Shown piece after piece: positions 16,034 through 24,385 of a DNA stretch of 52,522 nucleotides. The stretch is from assembly GCA_001319865.1 (NCBI GenBank), contig BBSL01000346.1, positions 1 through 52,522 of the forward strand, in the 5' to 3' direction. The notes beneath the pieces are model-generated. The model saw nothing but the letters and a program-made list of their open reading frames with translations, was not told the DNA's origin and searched no databases. The DNA comes from Burkholderia sp. E7m39. GTDB taxonomy: Bacteria > Pseudomonadota > Gammaproteobacteria > Burkholderiales > Burkholderiaceae. Within the stretch, counting starts at the first letter, position 1. Each line of letters begins with the position of its first letter. The position numbers and the translations under genes were made by a program.

Positions 16034-16660
16034 ATGGACACCTCACTGACCAAGTCGACCGAAACCTCGACGTCCGACCTCGGCCGGCGCGTGCGCGCCG
16101 CGCGCCTCGCGCACGATCTCACGCTGGAAACGGCGAGCCGCCTGTGCGGCGTGTCGCGCTCCACGTTGTCGAAAGTCGAAAACGGCCTGATGTCGCCAAC
16201 CTTCGACGTGCTGCAGAAGATCGTCGTGGGACTCAAGATCGATCTGGGCGAACTCTTCGGCTCGACGCCGAAGGTCAACGCGAGCGGCCGGCGCGCGCTC
16301 ACGCGCAAGGACACGGGCCAGCGCCACGCGTATCGCGGCTATCAGATGGAACTGCTGGCGACGGATCTCGCGCACAAGGCGATGCTGCCGTTTCGCATCC
16401 GCATTACGGCGCACACGCTCGATGCGTTCGACGATTGGGGCCGCCACGAAGGCGAAGAGTTTTTGTACGTGATCAGCGGCAGCGTGTGCCTGTATTCGGA
16501 GCTGTATGCGCCGACGCATCTGAACGCCGGCGACAGCCTCTATTTCGACAGCCGCACGGGGCACGCGGCCGTATCGACGAGCGAAGAAGACGCGGAAGTG
16601 CTGTGGATGGCGACGAACGCCGATCTGCTGCAGCCGGGCACCGGCGCATCGAAGAAATAA
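16034..16660 (+). CDS. XRE regulator with C-terminal cupin sensor
   Basis: A 208-residue cytoplasmic transcription factor. Residues 15-70 form an XRE/Cro helix-turn-helix (LTLETASRLCGVSRSTLSKV as the core), and residues 105-200 a cupin_2 barrel with HEGEEFLYVISGSV and LNAGDSLYFDSRTGHA, the usual ligand-sensing half. This architecture is that of SutR/PuuR-like regulators of amino acid and amine catabolism. The gene is divergent from the amaB-like gene, with shared TCGGAAA sites in the gap, so it probably controls that unit and itself. Start ATG 16034 is preceded by a weak ribosome site. It converges with the HPPD-like gene, 6 bp apart. Confidence 0.92.
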   Translation: MDTSLTKSTETSTSDLGRRVRAARLAHDLTLETASRLCGVSRSTLSKVENGLMSPTFDVLQKIVVGLKIDLGELFGSTPKVNASGRRALTRKDTGQRHAYRGYQMELLATDLAHKAMLPFRIRITAHTLDAFDDWGRHEGEEFLYVISGSVCLYSELYAPTHLNAGDSLYFDSRTGHAAVSTSEEDAEVLWMATNADLLQPGTGASKK

Positions 16661-16666
16661 GCGGCG

Positions 16667-17794
16667 TTATGAGGCCGCGCGCGCCTGCGCCAGCGCGCTG
16701 AGATTGCCTTCGCCGAAACCGTGATGCCCCTTGCGCTGCACGATTTCGAAGAAGATTTCTCCTTCGCGGCGCAGCACGAACGTCTGGAAAAACAGCAGCG
16801 GCACGCCATCGGCGCCGATCTCGCCGTCGACGAGAATCCGCCCGCGCCTGAGCCGTTCGATATCCAGCCCATGGCCCGGCAGGCGCGCGTCGAGCTGATC
16901 GTAGTAGCGCGGCGGCGGCTCGACGAGTTCGATGCCGTTGGCCAGCATGCTGTCGATGCACGCGAAGATGTCGTCGGTGGCGAGCGCGATGTGCTGCACG
17001 CCTTCGCCCGGATGATCGGGCAGGTACTCGTGCATCAGATTCGTGCGCGGCGTGCCTTCCTCGTAGAGCGGAATGCGGATCGCGCCGCACGGCGACACCA
17101 TCACGCGCGATTCCGCCGAAACATGCCAGTTCGCGTGCAGTTCGTGAATCTCACGGAAATTCAGTAGCTCGCGATAGAAGTCGAGCCATTCCTGCATGCG
17201 CCCGGCGCCGACCGTTTGCGTCAGATGATCGACGGCGACGAGGCCCGTGCCCGCGTGGCTCAAGTCGGCCTGCGCGGTGCTCATTTCGATCGGACGAAAG
17301 TCGATGTCGAAGATTGAGATATCGCCGAGCCCGCCTTTCTGGCCGCCGCGCCCGCGCCAGCGATCGACGAAATAGATATGTGAATCGCCGATGCCCTGGA
17401 TAGACGGAATCAGAAGTTCGCCCTTGCCGATGCGCTCGCCTTCATAGGCCCACGCGCCCAGTTCGACGGCACGATCGAAGGCCTTTTGCGCATCCGCGAC
17501 GCGAATGCCGATGGCGCAGACGCCCACGCCGTACTCCTGCGCATAGCGCTCGGCGAACGAATCCGGCTCGGCGTTCAGCAGGAAATTCATGTCGGCCTGG
17601 CGAAACAGCGTGACGTCCTTGCTGATGTGACGCGCGATCGGCTTGAAGCCGAGCTTCTCGAACGTTTCCGCGAGCGCCTGCGGATGGCGCGCGGCAAATT
17701 CGACGAACTCGATGCCGGCCGTGCCGAGCGGATTGTGCTGCGGGTCCTCGACGGCCTTGAGCGCATCGGCAGGGGTCGGCAGGTCGCTGGGCAT
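16667..17794 (-). CDS. 4-hydroxyphenylpyruvate dioxygenase-like protein
   Basis: A 375-residue two-domain VOC-fold dioxygenase. HPPD converts 4-hydroxyphenylpyruvate to homogentisate in tyrosine breakdown using Fe(II). The iron ligands are in place: His190 (AVDHLTQ), His268 (VQHIALAT) and Glu350 (IFFEIVQR), followed by the family's GHHGFGEGN. The C-terminus is short, ending QARAAS right after this motif, where classical HPPDs continue with a helix over the active site. The start at 17794 has GGAGATC upstream. Location beside pcaQ/pcaHG rather than homogentisate genes leaves open a related activity, such as that of the HPPD-like domain fused to 3-dehydroshikimate dehydratases. HPPD proper remains the best name. 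Confidence 0.78.
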   Translation of the reverse strand: MPSDLPTPADALKAVEDPQHNPLGTAGIEFVEFAARHPQALAETFEKLGFKPIARHISKDVTLFRQADMNFLLNAEPDSFAERYAQEYGVGVCAIGIRVADAQKAFDRAVELGAWAYEGERIGKGELLIPSIQGIGDSHIYFVDRWRGRGGQKGGLGDISIFDIDFRPIEMSTAQADLSHAGTGLVAVDHLTQTVGAGRMQEWLDFYRELLNFREIHELHANWHVSAESRVMVSPCGAIRIPLYEEGTPRTNLMHEYLPDHPGEGVQHIALATDDIFACIDSMLANGIELVEPPPRYYDQLDARLPGHGLDIERLRRGRILVDGEIGADGVPLLFFQTFVLRREGEIFFEIVQRKGHHGFGEGNLSALAQARAAS

Positions 17795-17942
17795 GGGGAT
17801 CTCCGTGGGTCGTGCGGGGTCGTGCTGGGTGGTGCCGGGTCGTACTGCTTCAACTCGGGCTGGCGACCGCTCGGGGCCGCCGCGCACCGTGTTTTACACC
17901 GCGCAGCGCCCTTCTTGCAACCTCGATTTTGTACTAATCAGT

Positions 17943-19058
17943 TCATAGCGGCGTTTTTTGACGCGGCGCTTTTGCGGGCAGCGCGCTGCGTTGCGGCTTG
18001 CCGCGCCCCTTCATCGCGCCGGGCGCGGACTGCGTAGGACGCTTTGCGCCGGGCTTTGCAGCGGGCTTCGCGCGGCCTTTCGCGGCCGGCTTGTCCGCGC
18101 CGCCCGCCGCGCGCGCTTCGACATCGCGCGCGAGCCGCTCGCGCGCCACCTTGCGCACGGCGTCGATCAGCGCGCGGCCGACGGGCGTCGGCTGCGTATC
18201 AGAGCGCAGGATCAGCCCGACGGGCTCCTCGGTGCCCGCCACGGGCAACGGCAAAGGAACGAGCAAGCCATGCGCCAGTTCGTATTCGATCGCGCTGCGC
18301 GGCACGAACCAGACAGCATCGTTTTCGAGCGCGAGCGCGCGCCCCACCGACACCGACAACACCTCCACGAACGACGACAACGGCGGCACGGCCCACGCAC
18401 GCAGCAGGCTTTCGGCCGACTGCCGGATCAACGTGCCGTACGGCGGCACGACGACGGGGAACTGCTGCAATTGCGTAGCCGGCGCTACCGCGCCCGACGC
18501 CATCGCATGTCCCGCGCGCACCACGGCGATGAGCGGTTCACTGTACAGCTGCTCGAACGTCAGCCCGACCATCCGCTCCGGATCGGCCAGTCTGCCGACG
18601 GCGAATTCGATCGCGCCCGCCTTTAGTCGCTCCAGCAATTCGGTGTTCGAACCCGTGTTGAGCCGCACGATCGCGTTGCGCCATTGCACGCGAAAGAGGC
18701 GCATGACAGGCGGCACAAGCGACGTGGCGACAGTCGGCAGCACGCCGATATCGAGCGTCGCCGCCGCCTCGCCCTGCGCACGCGCGAGCAGGTCGACGCC
18801 CTGGCGCAGCGCGCTCACGCAGGCGCTCGCGTGCGGCATGAAGAGCTGCCCTTCGCGCGTCGGCACGGCGCCGTGCCGGCCGCGCTCGAACAGGCGCACG
18901 CCGAGAATCTCTTCGAGTTCGGCGACTGTCTTCGATACGGCAGGCTGTGTGATCGACAGGCTTTGCGCCGCCTTCTGCACGCCGCCGAATTGCGCGACGG
19001 CCAGAAAGCACTGCAGGTGCCGGAATTTCACGCGGCTGTCAGCGAGGCTTCGTTGCAT
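17943..19058 (-). CDS. pcaQ: LysR-type activator PcaQ
   Basis: A 371-residue LysR regulator, divergent from pcaH and expected to activate the protocatechuate genes in response to a pathway intermediate (beta-carboxy-cis,cis-muconate in other species). The helix-turn-helix is at residues 17-45 (GGVQKAAQSLSITQPAVSKT), and the effector domain includes LDIGVLPTVATSLVPPVM. The last ~55 residues form a lysine/alanine/proline-rich basic tail (KPAAKGRAKPAAKPGAKRP) not usual for LysR proteins and reminiscent of histone H1-like sequence. A palindromic operator candidate overlaps its start codon. Confidence 0.9.
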   Translation of the reverse strand: MQRSLADSRVKFRHLQCFLAVAQFGGVQKAAQSLSITQPAVSKTVAELEEILGVRLFERGRHGAVPTREGQLFMPHASACVSALRQGVDLLARAQGEAAATLDIGVLPTVATSLVPPVMRLFRVQWRNAIVRLNTGSNTELLERLKAGAIEFAVGRLADPERMVGLTFEQLYSEPLIAVVRAGHAMASGAVAPATQLQQFPVVVPPYGTLIRQSAESLLRAWAVPPLSSFVEVLSVSVGRALALENDAVWFVPRSAIEYELAHGLLVPLPLPVAGTEEPVGLILRSDTQPTPVGRALIDAVRKVARERLARDVEARAAGGADKPAAKGRAKPAAKPGAKRPTQSAPGAMKGRGKPQRSALPAKAPRQKTPL

Positions 19059-19071
19059 AACGGGACGTTAT
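19057..19071. promoter_or_regulatory. Candidate PcaQ operator overlapping pcaQ start
   Basis: ATAACG-GGA-CGTTAT is a perfect inverted repeat (19057-19062 and 19066-19071). It resembles the ATAAC-type half-site described for PcaQ and fits the interrupted palindrome expected for LysR proteins. It overlaps the first codon of pcaQ. A further ATAAC is at about 19100, in the pcaH upstream region, near a TATAAA that could be part of the pcaH promoter. Confidence 0.55.
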
Positions 19072-19166
19072 ACGAGATACGAAAAAACGTCATTTTGCAT
19101 AACTTCCCGGCTTCTATAAAGTCTCGTCATCCACTATCCATAAACGAATCCCCAAGGAGACATCTG

Positions 19167-19871
19167 ATGGACGATTCCATTCTGAGTCCGCGCGACTTCC
19201 CCTCGCATCCCGCCTATGTCCATGCGCCGTACGGCTCGTCCGTCAAGCGCGGCCCGACGCGTCCGCTGATCCCGCTGAAGGAGCGTCTGCGCGACCAGCG
19301 CGTGCCCGTCTACGGCGCGGAAGATCTCGGCCCGCTCGACAACGACCTGACGCGCAATGCCGCGAAAAACGGCGAGCCGCTCGGCGAGCGCATCATCGTG
19401 ACGGGCCGCGTGCTCGACGAAGGCGGCCGCCCCGTGCGCAATACGCTCGTCGAAGTGTGGCAGGCGAACGCCGCAGGCCGTTACGTGCACAAGAACGACC
19501 AGCACGACGCGCCGCTCGATCCGAACTTCCTCGGCGCGGGCCGCTGCCTGACCGACAACGACGGCCGCTATCGCTTCATGACGATCAAGCCGGGCGCATA
19601 TCCGTGGGGCAATCATCCGAACGCATGGCGCCCGAATCACATTCACTTCTCGCTGTTCGGCGACTATTTCGGTTCGCGGCTGGTGACGCAGATGTACTTC
19701 CCCGGCGATCCGCTGCTGCAATACGACCCGATCTTCCAGGGCACGCCGGAAGGCGCCCGCGACCGGCTGATCTCGCGCTTCACGCTCGACGTGACGGAAG
19801 AGAACTACGCGCTCGGCTACGAATTCGACATCGTGCTGCGCGGTCCGAACGAAACCCCGATGGAGCGCTAA
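19167..19871 (+). CDS. pcaH: Protocatechuate 3,4-dioxygenase beta subunit
   Basis: A 234-residue iron-binding subunit of protocatechuate 3,4-dioxygenase, which with PcaG opens the aromatic ring of protocatechuate to beta-carboxy-cis,cis-muconate. All four Fe(III) ligands are present at family spacing: Tyr106, Tyr145, His158 and His160 (GAYPWGNH and RPNHIHFS). Ribosome site AAGGAGA precedes ATG 19167. The gene is divergent from pcaQ and separated from pcaG by 2 bp, so both subunits come from one mRNA. The downstream pca genes (pcaB, pcaC, pcaD, pcaIJ, pcaF) are not in this window. Confidence 0.96.
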   Translation: MDDSILSPRDFPSHPAYVHAPYGSSVKRGPTRPLIPLKERLRDQRVPVYGAEDLGPLDNDLTRNAAKNGEPLGERIIVTGRVLDEGGRPVRNTLVEVWQANAAGRYVHKNDQHDAPLDPNFLGAGRCLTDNDGRYRFMTIKPGAYPWGNHPNAWRPNHIHFSLFGDYFGSRLVTQMYFPGDPLLQYDPIFQGTPEGARDRLISRFTLDVTEENYALGYEFDIVLRGPNETPMER

Positions 19872-19873
19872 TC

Positions 19874-20464
19874 ATGACGACGCTTAAGCAAACCCCTTCG
19901 CAAACGGTCGGGCCGTACTTCGCGTATGGACTGTGCCCCGAGCAGTACAACTTCGACCTGAAAAGCCTCTTTACGAACGTAGTCGCGGACCGCGAAGCGG
20001 CGGGCGAGCACATCACGCTGGTCGGCCAGGTGTTCGACGCCGACGGTGCCGCGATTGGCGACGCGATGATCGAAGTGCAGCAGGTGGACAGCGAAGGCCG
20101 CTATCCGCAATCGCGCGAAGACGTAACGAAGACGGGCTTTCGCGGTTTTGCGCGCTTCGGCACGGGCACCGATCCGCACAAACGCTTCATCTTCGAAACG
20201 GTGAAGCCGGGCCGCGCATCGCCCGATGAAGCGCCGCACCTGAATGTGATCGTCACGATGCGCGGCATGCTGCTGCACACGTTCACGCGCGTCTATTTCG
20301 ACGACGAAGCGGACGCGAACGCCAAGGACCCCGTGCTCGCGAGCGTGCCCGCCGAACGCCGCGCGACGCTCGTGGCAAAGCGCGAATCGAATGGCGGCAA
20401 TGCCGTATATCGTTTCAACATCCACATGCAAGGCCCGAACGAAACCGTGTTCTTCGACCTGTGA
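19874..20464 (+). CDS. pcaG: Protocatechuate 3,4-dioxygenase alpha subunit
   Basis: A 196-residue partner of PcaH sharing the intradiol-dioxygenase fold but lacking the iron ligands, as is normal for the alpha chain. It opens with LKQTPSQTVGPYFAYGL, the characteristic N-terminus, and has GFARFGTGTD and DEAPHLNVIVTMRGML in the core. It is 2 bp downstream of pcaH and ends before a terminator at 20587-20614, so the operon here is just pcaHG. Confidence 0.96.
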   Translation: MTTLKQTPSQTVGPYFAYGLCPEQYNFDLKSLFTNVVADREAAGEHITLVGQVFDADGAAIGDAMIEVQQVDSEGRYPQSREDVTKTGFRGFARFGTGTDPHKRFIFETVKPGRASPDEAPHLNVIVTMRGMLLHTFTRVYFDDEADANAKDPVLASVPAERRATLVAKRESNGGNAVYRFNIHMQGPNETVFFDL

Positions 20465-20586
20465 TGCAACCCACGCCGATGAAGCTTGCGTGCATCGCGT
20501 GCAAGGTTCATCGCGTGTTCATAAACATTGGTTACGGTCCGGATGCGCGAGTCCACCCGCGCAACGAAACTCCGAGCAACATTTCC

Positions 20587-20614
20587 AAGCCCGCCTCGAC
20601 GCGGGCTTTTTTTC
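20587..20614 (+). terminator. Rho-independent terminator after pcaHG
   Basis: A stem AAGCCCGC/GCGGGCTT with loop CTCGAC is followed by a T run. It lies 123 bp beyond the pcaG stop. Confidence 0.88.
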
Positions 20615-20639
20615 GTGTGCTTCTGCGCAGGTAAGCGCG

Positions 20640-21425
20640 TCAGCTGCGATAGTCGGAAGCGGAATTGTCGATCAGCCGCAAAGCCGCTTCCCACGCGAGT
20701 TGCGCAATGCCTTCCTCATCGTCGCGCGCGAACTGGCTTGCCGTGAGCTTGCGCACGGACTCGGGCGGCAGCGTTAATTCCGCGTTGCCTGCCAGCGCGT
20801 TGATCTGGATCTGGCACGCGCGCTCGAGAAAATAGATCTCCTGAAACGCCATCGCCACCGACTTGCCGCCCGCCAGCAAACCGTGATTGCGCAGGATCAT
20901 CGCGTTGCACGCGCCCAGATCCGCGACGAGCCGCTCGCGCTCGCCAAGATCGAGCGCAATGCCCTCGTAGTCGTGATAGGCGAGCGCGCCGTAGAACTTC
21001 AGCGCATGCTGGCTGATAGGAAGCAGCCCCTGTTTCTGAGCCGAAACGGCCGACCCCGCAGGCGTATGCGTGTGAATCACGAAGCGCATGTCAGGGCGCG
21101 CCATGTGAATTGCCGAGTGAATCGTAAAGCCCGCTGCATTCACGCGATAACGCTGCGGTTGTGCGGCAACGCGCTCCCCGGCTTCAACGACGCGTCCATC
21201 GCGATCGATCTTCACGAGATCCGTTGCGCGCATCTCGTGAAAGAGCACGCCATAGCGGTTGATCAGAAAGTAATGCTCTGGACCGGACACGCGCGCGGTG
21301 ATGTGCGTGTCGATCAGATCGGTCATGCGGAAATGCGCAACGAGCCGATAAAGGGCAGCAAGCTCGCACCGTGTCGTCCATTCTTCGCTGCTGTATCCGG
21401 CATGCTGCGCAGTCGTATCGGACAT
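20640..21425 (-). CDS. Class II aldolase/adducin family protein
   Basis: A 261-residue zinc-dependent aldolase-type protein related to fuculose-1-phosphate and ribulose-5-phosphate 4-epimerase enzymes. Metal ligands are visible in FVIHTHTPAGSAVSAQ (His-X-His, residues about 118-133) and the later NHGLLAGG (residues about 184-191). The length and the GYSSEEWTTRCELAALYRLV opening place it in the adducin-like subgroup often annotated as aldolase of unknown substrate. It converges with pcaHG and has no obvious pathway partners nearby. Substrate is not predictable. Confidence 0.9.
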   Translation of the reverse strand: MSDTTAQHAGYSSEEWTTRCELAALYRLVAHFRMTDLIDTHITARVSGPEHYFLINRYGVLFHEMRATDLVKIDRDGRVVEAGERVAAQPQRYRVNAAGFTIHSAIHMARPDMRFVIHTHTPAGSAVSAQKQGLLPISQHALKFYGALAYHDYEGIALDLGERERLVADLGACNAMILRNHGLLAGGKSVAMAFQEIYFLERACQIQINALAGNAELTLPPESVRKLTASQFARDDEEGIAQLAWEAALRLIDNSASDYRS

Positions 21426-21486
21426 GAAAGTGACCCCGGTGAAAACGTTGCGGTGAAATGGCGTGCGCTAAAACGCCGATGCCGAT

Positions 21487-21741
21487 TTAAACGCGAAAGT
21501 GCTCGATATCCTGACCGGCATTGATCGCGCGTGTGAGCCAGTCGGGGCGGTCGCCCGTGCCGTCCCATTCGTGGCCGAACGCGTCGCGGTATTTCGGCGT
21601 CGCGGCATCGGCAATGAGCGCCGCTTCGAGCACTTCGAGCGTAATGCCGAATTCGTCCATGCGGCGCCGAATCCATAGGATAAGCCGCTCGCGCGCTTGA
21701 CCGTCGAGGTCGAGCGTCCGATGTTCTTCTCGCTCTTTCAT
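21487..21741 (-). CDS. Mini H-NS family DNA-binding protein
   Basis: An 84-residue protein. The C-terminal half YRDAFGHEWDGTGDRPDWLT (about residues 51-70) matches the H-NS C-terminal DNA-binding pattern (Y.D..G..W.G.G..P.WL), although the basic AT-hook-like residues of classical H-NS are replaced by Asp. The N-terminal half RERLILWIRRRMDEFGIT is a short helix, far smaller than the oligomerisation domain of H-NS. A close paralogue is encoded at 50190-50447. The upstream region 21742-22083 is relatively AT-rich near the start (TTAAATAGATTTAAAGG), fitting possible autoregulation. Confidence 0.75.
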   Translation of the reverse strand: MKEREEHRTLDLDGQARERLILWIRRRMDEFGITLEVLEAALIADAATPKYRDAFGHEWDGTGDRPDWLTRAINAGQDIEHFRV

Positions 21742-22083
21742 AACGTGCCGATAACGTATCGAACTACGCGGCCTTTAAGCACGCGTTAAATAGATTTAAA
21801 GGCTTCGCTCTTTCAGCCAAGCCTTGAGACGGACCCGCCAAGGTTTGCCGGCCGTCAGTGCCGGCGCTTTTCGACAGATTGAATGGCGGCGAAAACTCGC
21901 ACGTTGCATACTTGAATTTCGCCATTGGCTTGGGTGACCCCGAAGCCGAACCCCTAGTGTTGGCCCGATTCTAGCACCCATTCGCGCGTTCGCGTCGCTT
22001 TAGCGCATGCACCGACATGCCCGGAAAGCGGCTCTGGCTCTATGTTTGCGAAAAATGCCCGCGAGTACTTCATCATAAGCAGG
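21742..22083. other. Gap, upstream of mini H-NS gene
   Basis: A 342 bp intergenic region with an AT-rich patch near 21773-21800 and a small GCCGGC hairpin at 21848-21866. No coding frame or RNA gene is supported. Confidence 0.5.
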
Positions 22084-23736
22084 CTATGTTTTACCGTGCT
22101 CCTGATCGATCGCACTCGATGACTTGACCCGCCCGCGCAATTCGAATTTCTGGATCTTGCCCGTCGATGTTTTCGGTAATTCTCCAAAGAACACCGCTTT
22201 AGGCAATTTGAATCCAGCGAGCAATTGACGGCAATGCGCGATGATTTCTTCAGCGCTCGCTTGCATGCCGTCTTTCAGTTCGACGAACGCGCACGGCACC
22301 TCGCCCCACTTCGGGTCCGGCATTGCGACAACGGCAGCCACCGACACGGCGGGATGCCGGTACAGCGCGTCTTCTATCTCGATACTCGAAATGTTCTCGC
22401 CGCCGGAAATAATGATGTCCTTGCTGCGGTCCTTGATGCGTACATAGCCATCTTCAGTGATCACACCGAGATCGCCCGTATGGAACCAGCCGCCGCGAAA
22501 TGCGGCATCCGTTGCGCGCTCGTTCTTCAGATAGCCCTTCATGCAGATATTGCCGCGAAACATCAGCTCGCCGATCGTCTCGCCGTCGCGGGGCACGGGC
22601 TCGAGCGTGTCGGGGTCGCGCACGTCGACTGCGGCCTGCAGGTGGTAGCGCACGCCCTGACGCGCATTGAGCCGGGCGCGCTCGTCGTCGTCGAGGGCAT
22701 CCCATGCGTCCTGCTTCGCGCACACGGAGGCGGGTCCGTACACTTCCGTGAGGCCGTAGACATGCGTCAGATCGAAGCCGATCGACTTCATCCGCGCGAT
22801 CACGGCAGGCGACGGCGCCGCGCCCGCGACCATCGTCGATACGCGATGCGCGATGCCCTCGCGCCATTCGGCAGGCGCATTGGCGAGCGCGCTCTGCACG
22901 ATGGGCGCGCCGCAATAATGCGTGATCCTCTCGCGGCGAATCAGCTCGAACACGAGCTTCGGATCGAACTTGCGCAGACATACGTTGACGCCCGCGCGCG
23001 CCGCGACTGTCCACGGAAAACACCAGCCGTTGCAGTGAAAGAGGGGCAGCGTCCACAAGTACACGGCATGCTTCGGCATGTCCCATTCGAGGATGTTGCT
23101 GAGCGCGTTCAGATACGCACCGCGATGGTGATAGACGACGCCCTTCGGCTCGCCCGTTGTGCCCGACGTGTAGTTGAGCGCGATGGCATCCCATTCGTCG
23201 GCGGGCGGCGCCCATGCGAATTGCGGATCGCCGTCTCGCAGAAACGCTTCATAGTCGGTCGCATTGGGGAAATGGCGCGCGTCGGCCGGCTGTGCGTCGC
23301 TCACGCTGATGATGCGCAACTGCGGCAGTTCCCGCGCGGCACGCAGCGCAAGCTCGCCGTATTCCGTATCGACGATCAGCGCCTTTGCCTCGCCATGACG
23401 CAGCATGTAGAGGATCGACGCGATATCGAGCCGCGTGTTCAGCGTGTTCAGCACCGCGCCCGCCATCGGCACGCCGAAATGCGCTTCGATCATGGGCGGA
23501 ATGTTGGGCAGCAACGCCGCGACGGTATCGCCGCGCCCGATGCCCGCGCGCTGCAACGCGCTCGCAAGGCGCCGCGCGCGCTCGTAGGTCTCGCGCCATG
23601 TGCGGCGTACGTCGCCATGCACGACAGCGAGCCGGGCGCCGTAGACTTCGGCGGCGCGTGCGATGAAATCGATGGGTGTCAGCGGAACGTGATTGGCCTC
23701 CCGCCGGGCGAGTCCCGCGTCGAACATATGCGTCAT
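22084..23736 (-). CDS. Acyl-CoA synthetase (AMP-forming)
   Basis: A 550-residue ANL-superfamily ligase that activates a carboxylic acid to its CoA thioester through an acyl-adenylate. The phosphate-binding motif YTSGTTGEPKGVVYHH is near residues 181-196, the A5 motif VYGLTEVYGPA near 326-336, the GWFHTGDLGV motif near 411, and the catalytic Lys in PKTSTGKIQKFELR near residue 527. Start ATG 23736 has AAGGAGA upstream. The subgroup (medium/short-chain fatty acid or methylmercaptopropionate type) is commonly found in Burkholderiales; the precise substrate is not readable. It stands alone here. Confidence 0.92.
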   Translation of the reverse strand: MTHMFDAGLARREANHVPLTPIDFIARAAEVYGARLAVVHGDVRRTWRETYERARRLASALQRAGIGRGDTVAALLPNIPPMIEAHFGVPMAGAVLNTLNTRLDIASILYMLRHGEAKALIVDTEYGELALRAARELPQLRIISVSDAQPADARHFPNATDYEAFLRDGDPQFAWAPPADEWDAIALNYTSGTTGEPKGVVYHHRGAYLNALSNILEWDMPKHAVYLWTLPLFHCNGWCFPWTVAARAGVNVCLRKFDPKLVFELIRRERITHYCGAPIVQSALANAPAEWREGIAHRVSTMVAGAAPSPAVIARMKSIGFDLTHVYGLTEVYGPASVCAKQDAWDALDDDERARLNARQGVRYHLQAAVDVRDPDTLEPVPRDGETIGELMFRGNICMKGYLKNERATDAAFRGGWFHTGDLGVITEDGYVRIKDRSKDIIISGGENISSIEIEDALYRHPAVSVAAVVAMPDPKWGEVPCAFVELKDGMQASAEEIIAHCRQLLAGFKLPKAVFFGELPKTSTGKIQKFELRGRVKSSSAIDQEHGKT

Positions 23737-24076
23737 GCTGTGTCTCCTTGCTCCCGTGCCGTGCAAGCGGGTTGCGCCGAAGCATGCGGCTTTCGTCGGC
23801 CGGTGCGGTTATTTTCAGTTGAGTCGCGGCGCTTTATCCGGAGGCAGCGCCTTATTCTCGCGATTCGCGCGCGAACGCAACGCCGCCGCAAATGCACACG
23901 CAAACGCAAACCCAGCGCGTGATTATCGGCCGCAGAAAAATAATGTCATACGGGAACGCGGCTGTTTGTGCAAAGCGGCAGCGCCCGATGTTCTGCTCGC
24001 GGCAAACGCTCGAACGCGAAACGCGCCGCGCGAACAGAACACATGCACGCCTGAAAACAGCGCGCGCCCGAAGCGA
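23737..24076. other. Gap between acyl-CoA synthetase and hypothetical gene
   Basis: A 340 bp stretch upstream of the acyl-CoA synthetase. It contains the repeat-like CAAATGCACACGCAAACGCA near 23889, but no coding frame, RNA or clear terminator. Confidence 0.45.
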
Positions 24077-24385
24077 TCAGACGCGCGGCAGATCGTCGAT
24101 GAACTTCTCGACGTGGCCATCCGGCACGTCGGTATCGATGCCGTCGTGACCGTCGGCATGCGAGACGGTTTTGATTTTCGGTCCGAGCAGATTCATCCCG
24201 CCCAGCGTGAAGAACGACCAAACGGCATTGCCCGCGTGAATCGCCGTCACGACATCCGCGACTTCAACGATTTCATGCGGCGACAGCCATTCATTCGTTT
24301 TCGGATTGACGAGAGCCCAACGGACATGGGTGACGCGGTCAGTCATCGGGTTAATGCGTACGGCATCGATAGCATAGGTCGCCAT
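24077..24385 (-). CDS. Small hypothetical protein, DUF3892-like
   Basis: A 102-residue soluble protein. It starts MATYAIDAVRINPMTDRVTH and ends HVEKFIDDLPRV; the opening 'I..I.....RI..V.W' pattern and closing 'L.dLP' resemble DUF3892, a family of unknown role, but I hold this only as a resemblance. Ribosome site GGAGGTG sits directly upstream of the ATG at 24385, with an alternative Met seven codons earlier. No neighbour suggests a function. Confidence 0.7.
   Translation of the reverse strand: MATYAIDAVRINPMTDRVTHVRWALVNPKTNEWLSPHEIVEVADVVTAIHAGNAVWSFFTLGGMNLLGPKIKTVSHADGHDGIDTDVPDGHVEKFIDDLPRV

Noticed and set aside
21848..21866. Terminator at the GCCGGC hairpin
   Set aside because: Stem is short and self-complementary, T run is only four, and no gene ends there on the correct strand.
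22225..23922. 565-codon plus-strand open frame
   Set aside because: Antisense shadow of the acyl-CoA synthetase; no domain resemblance and Arg/His-rich composition.
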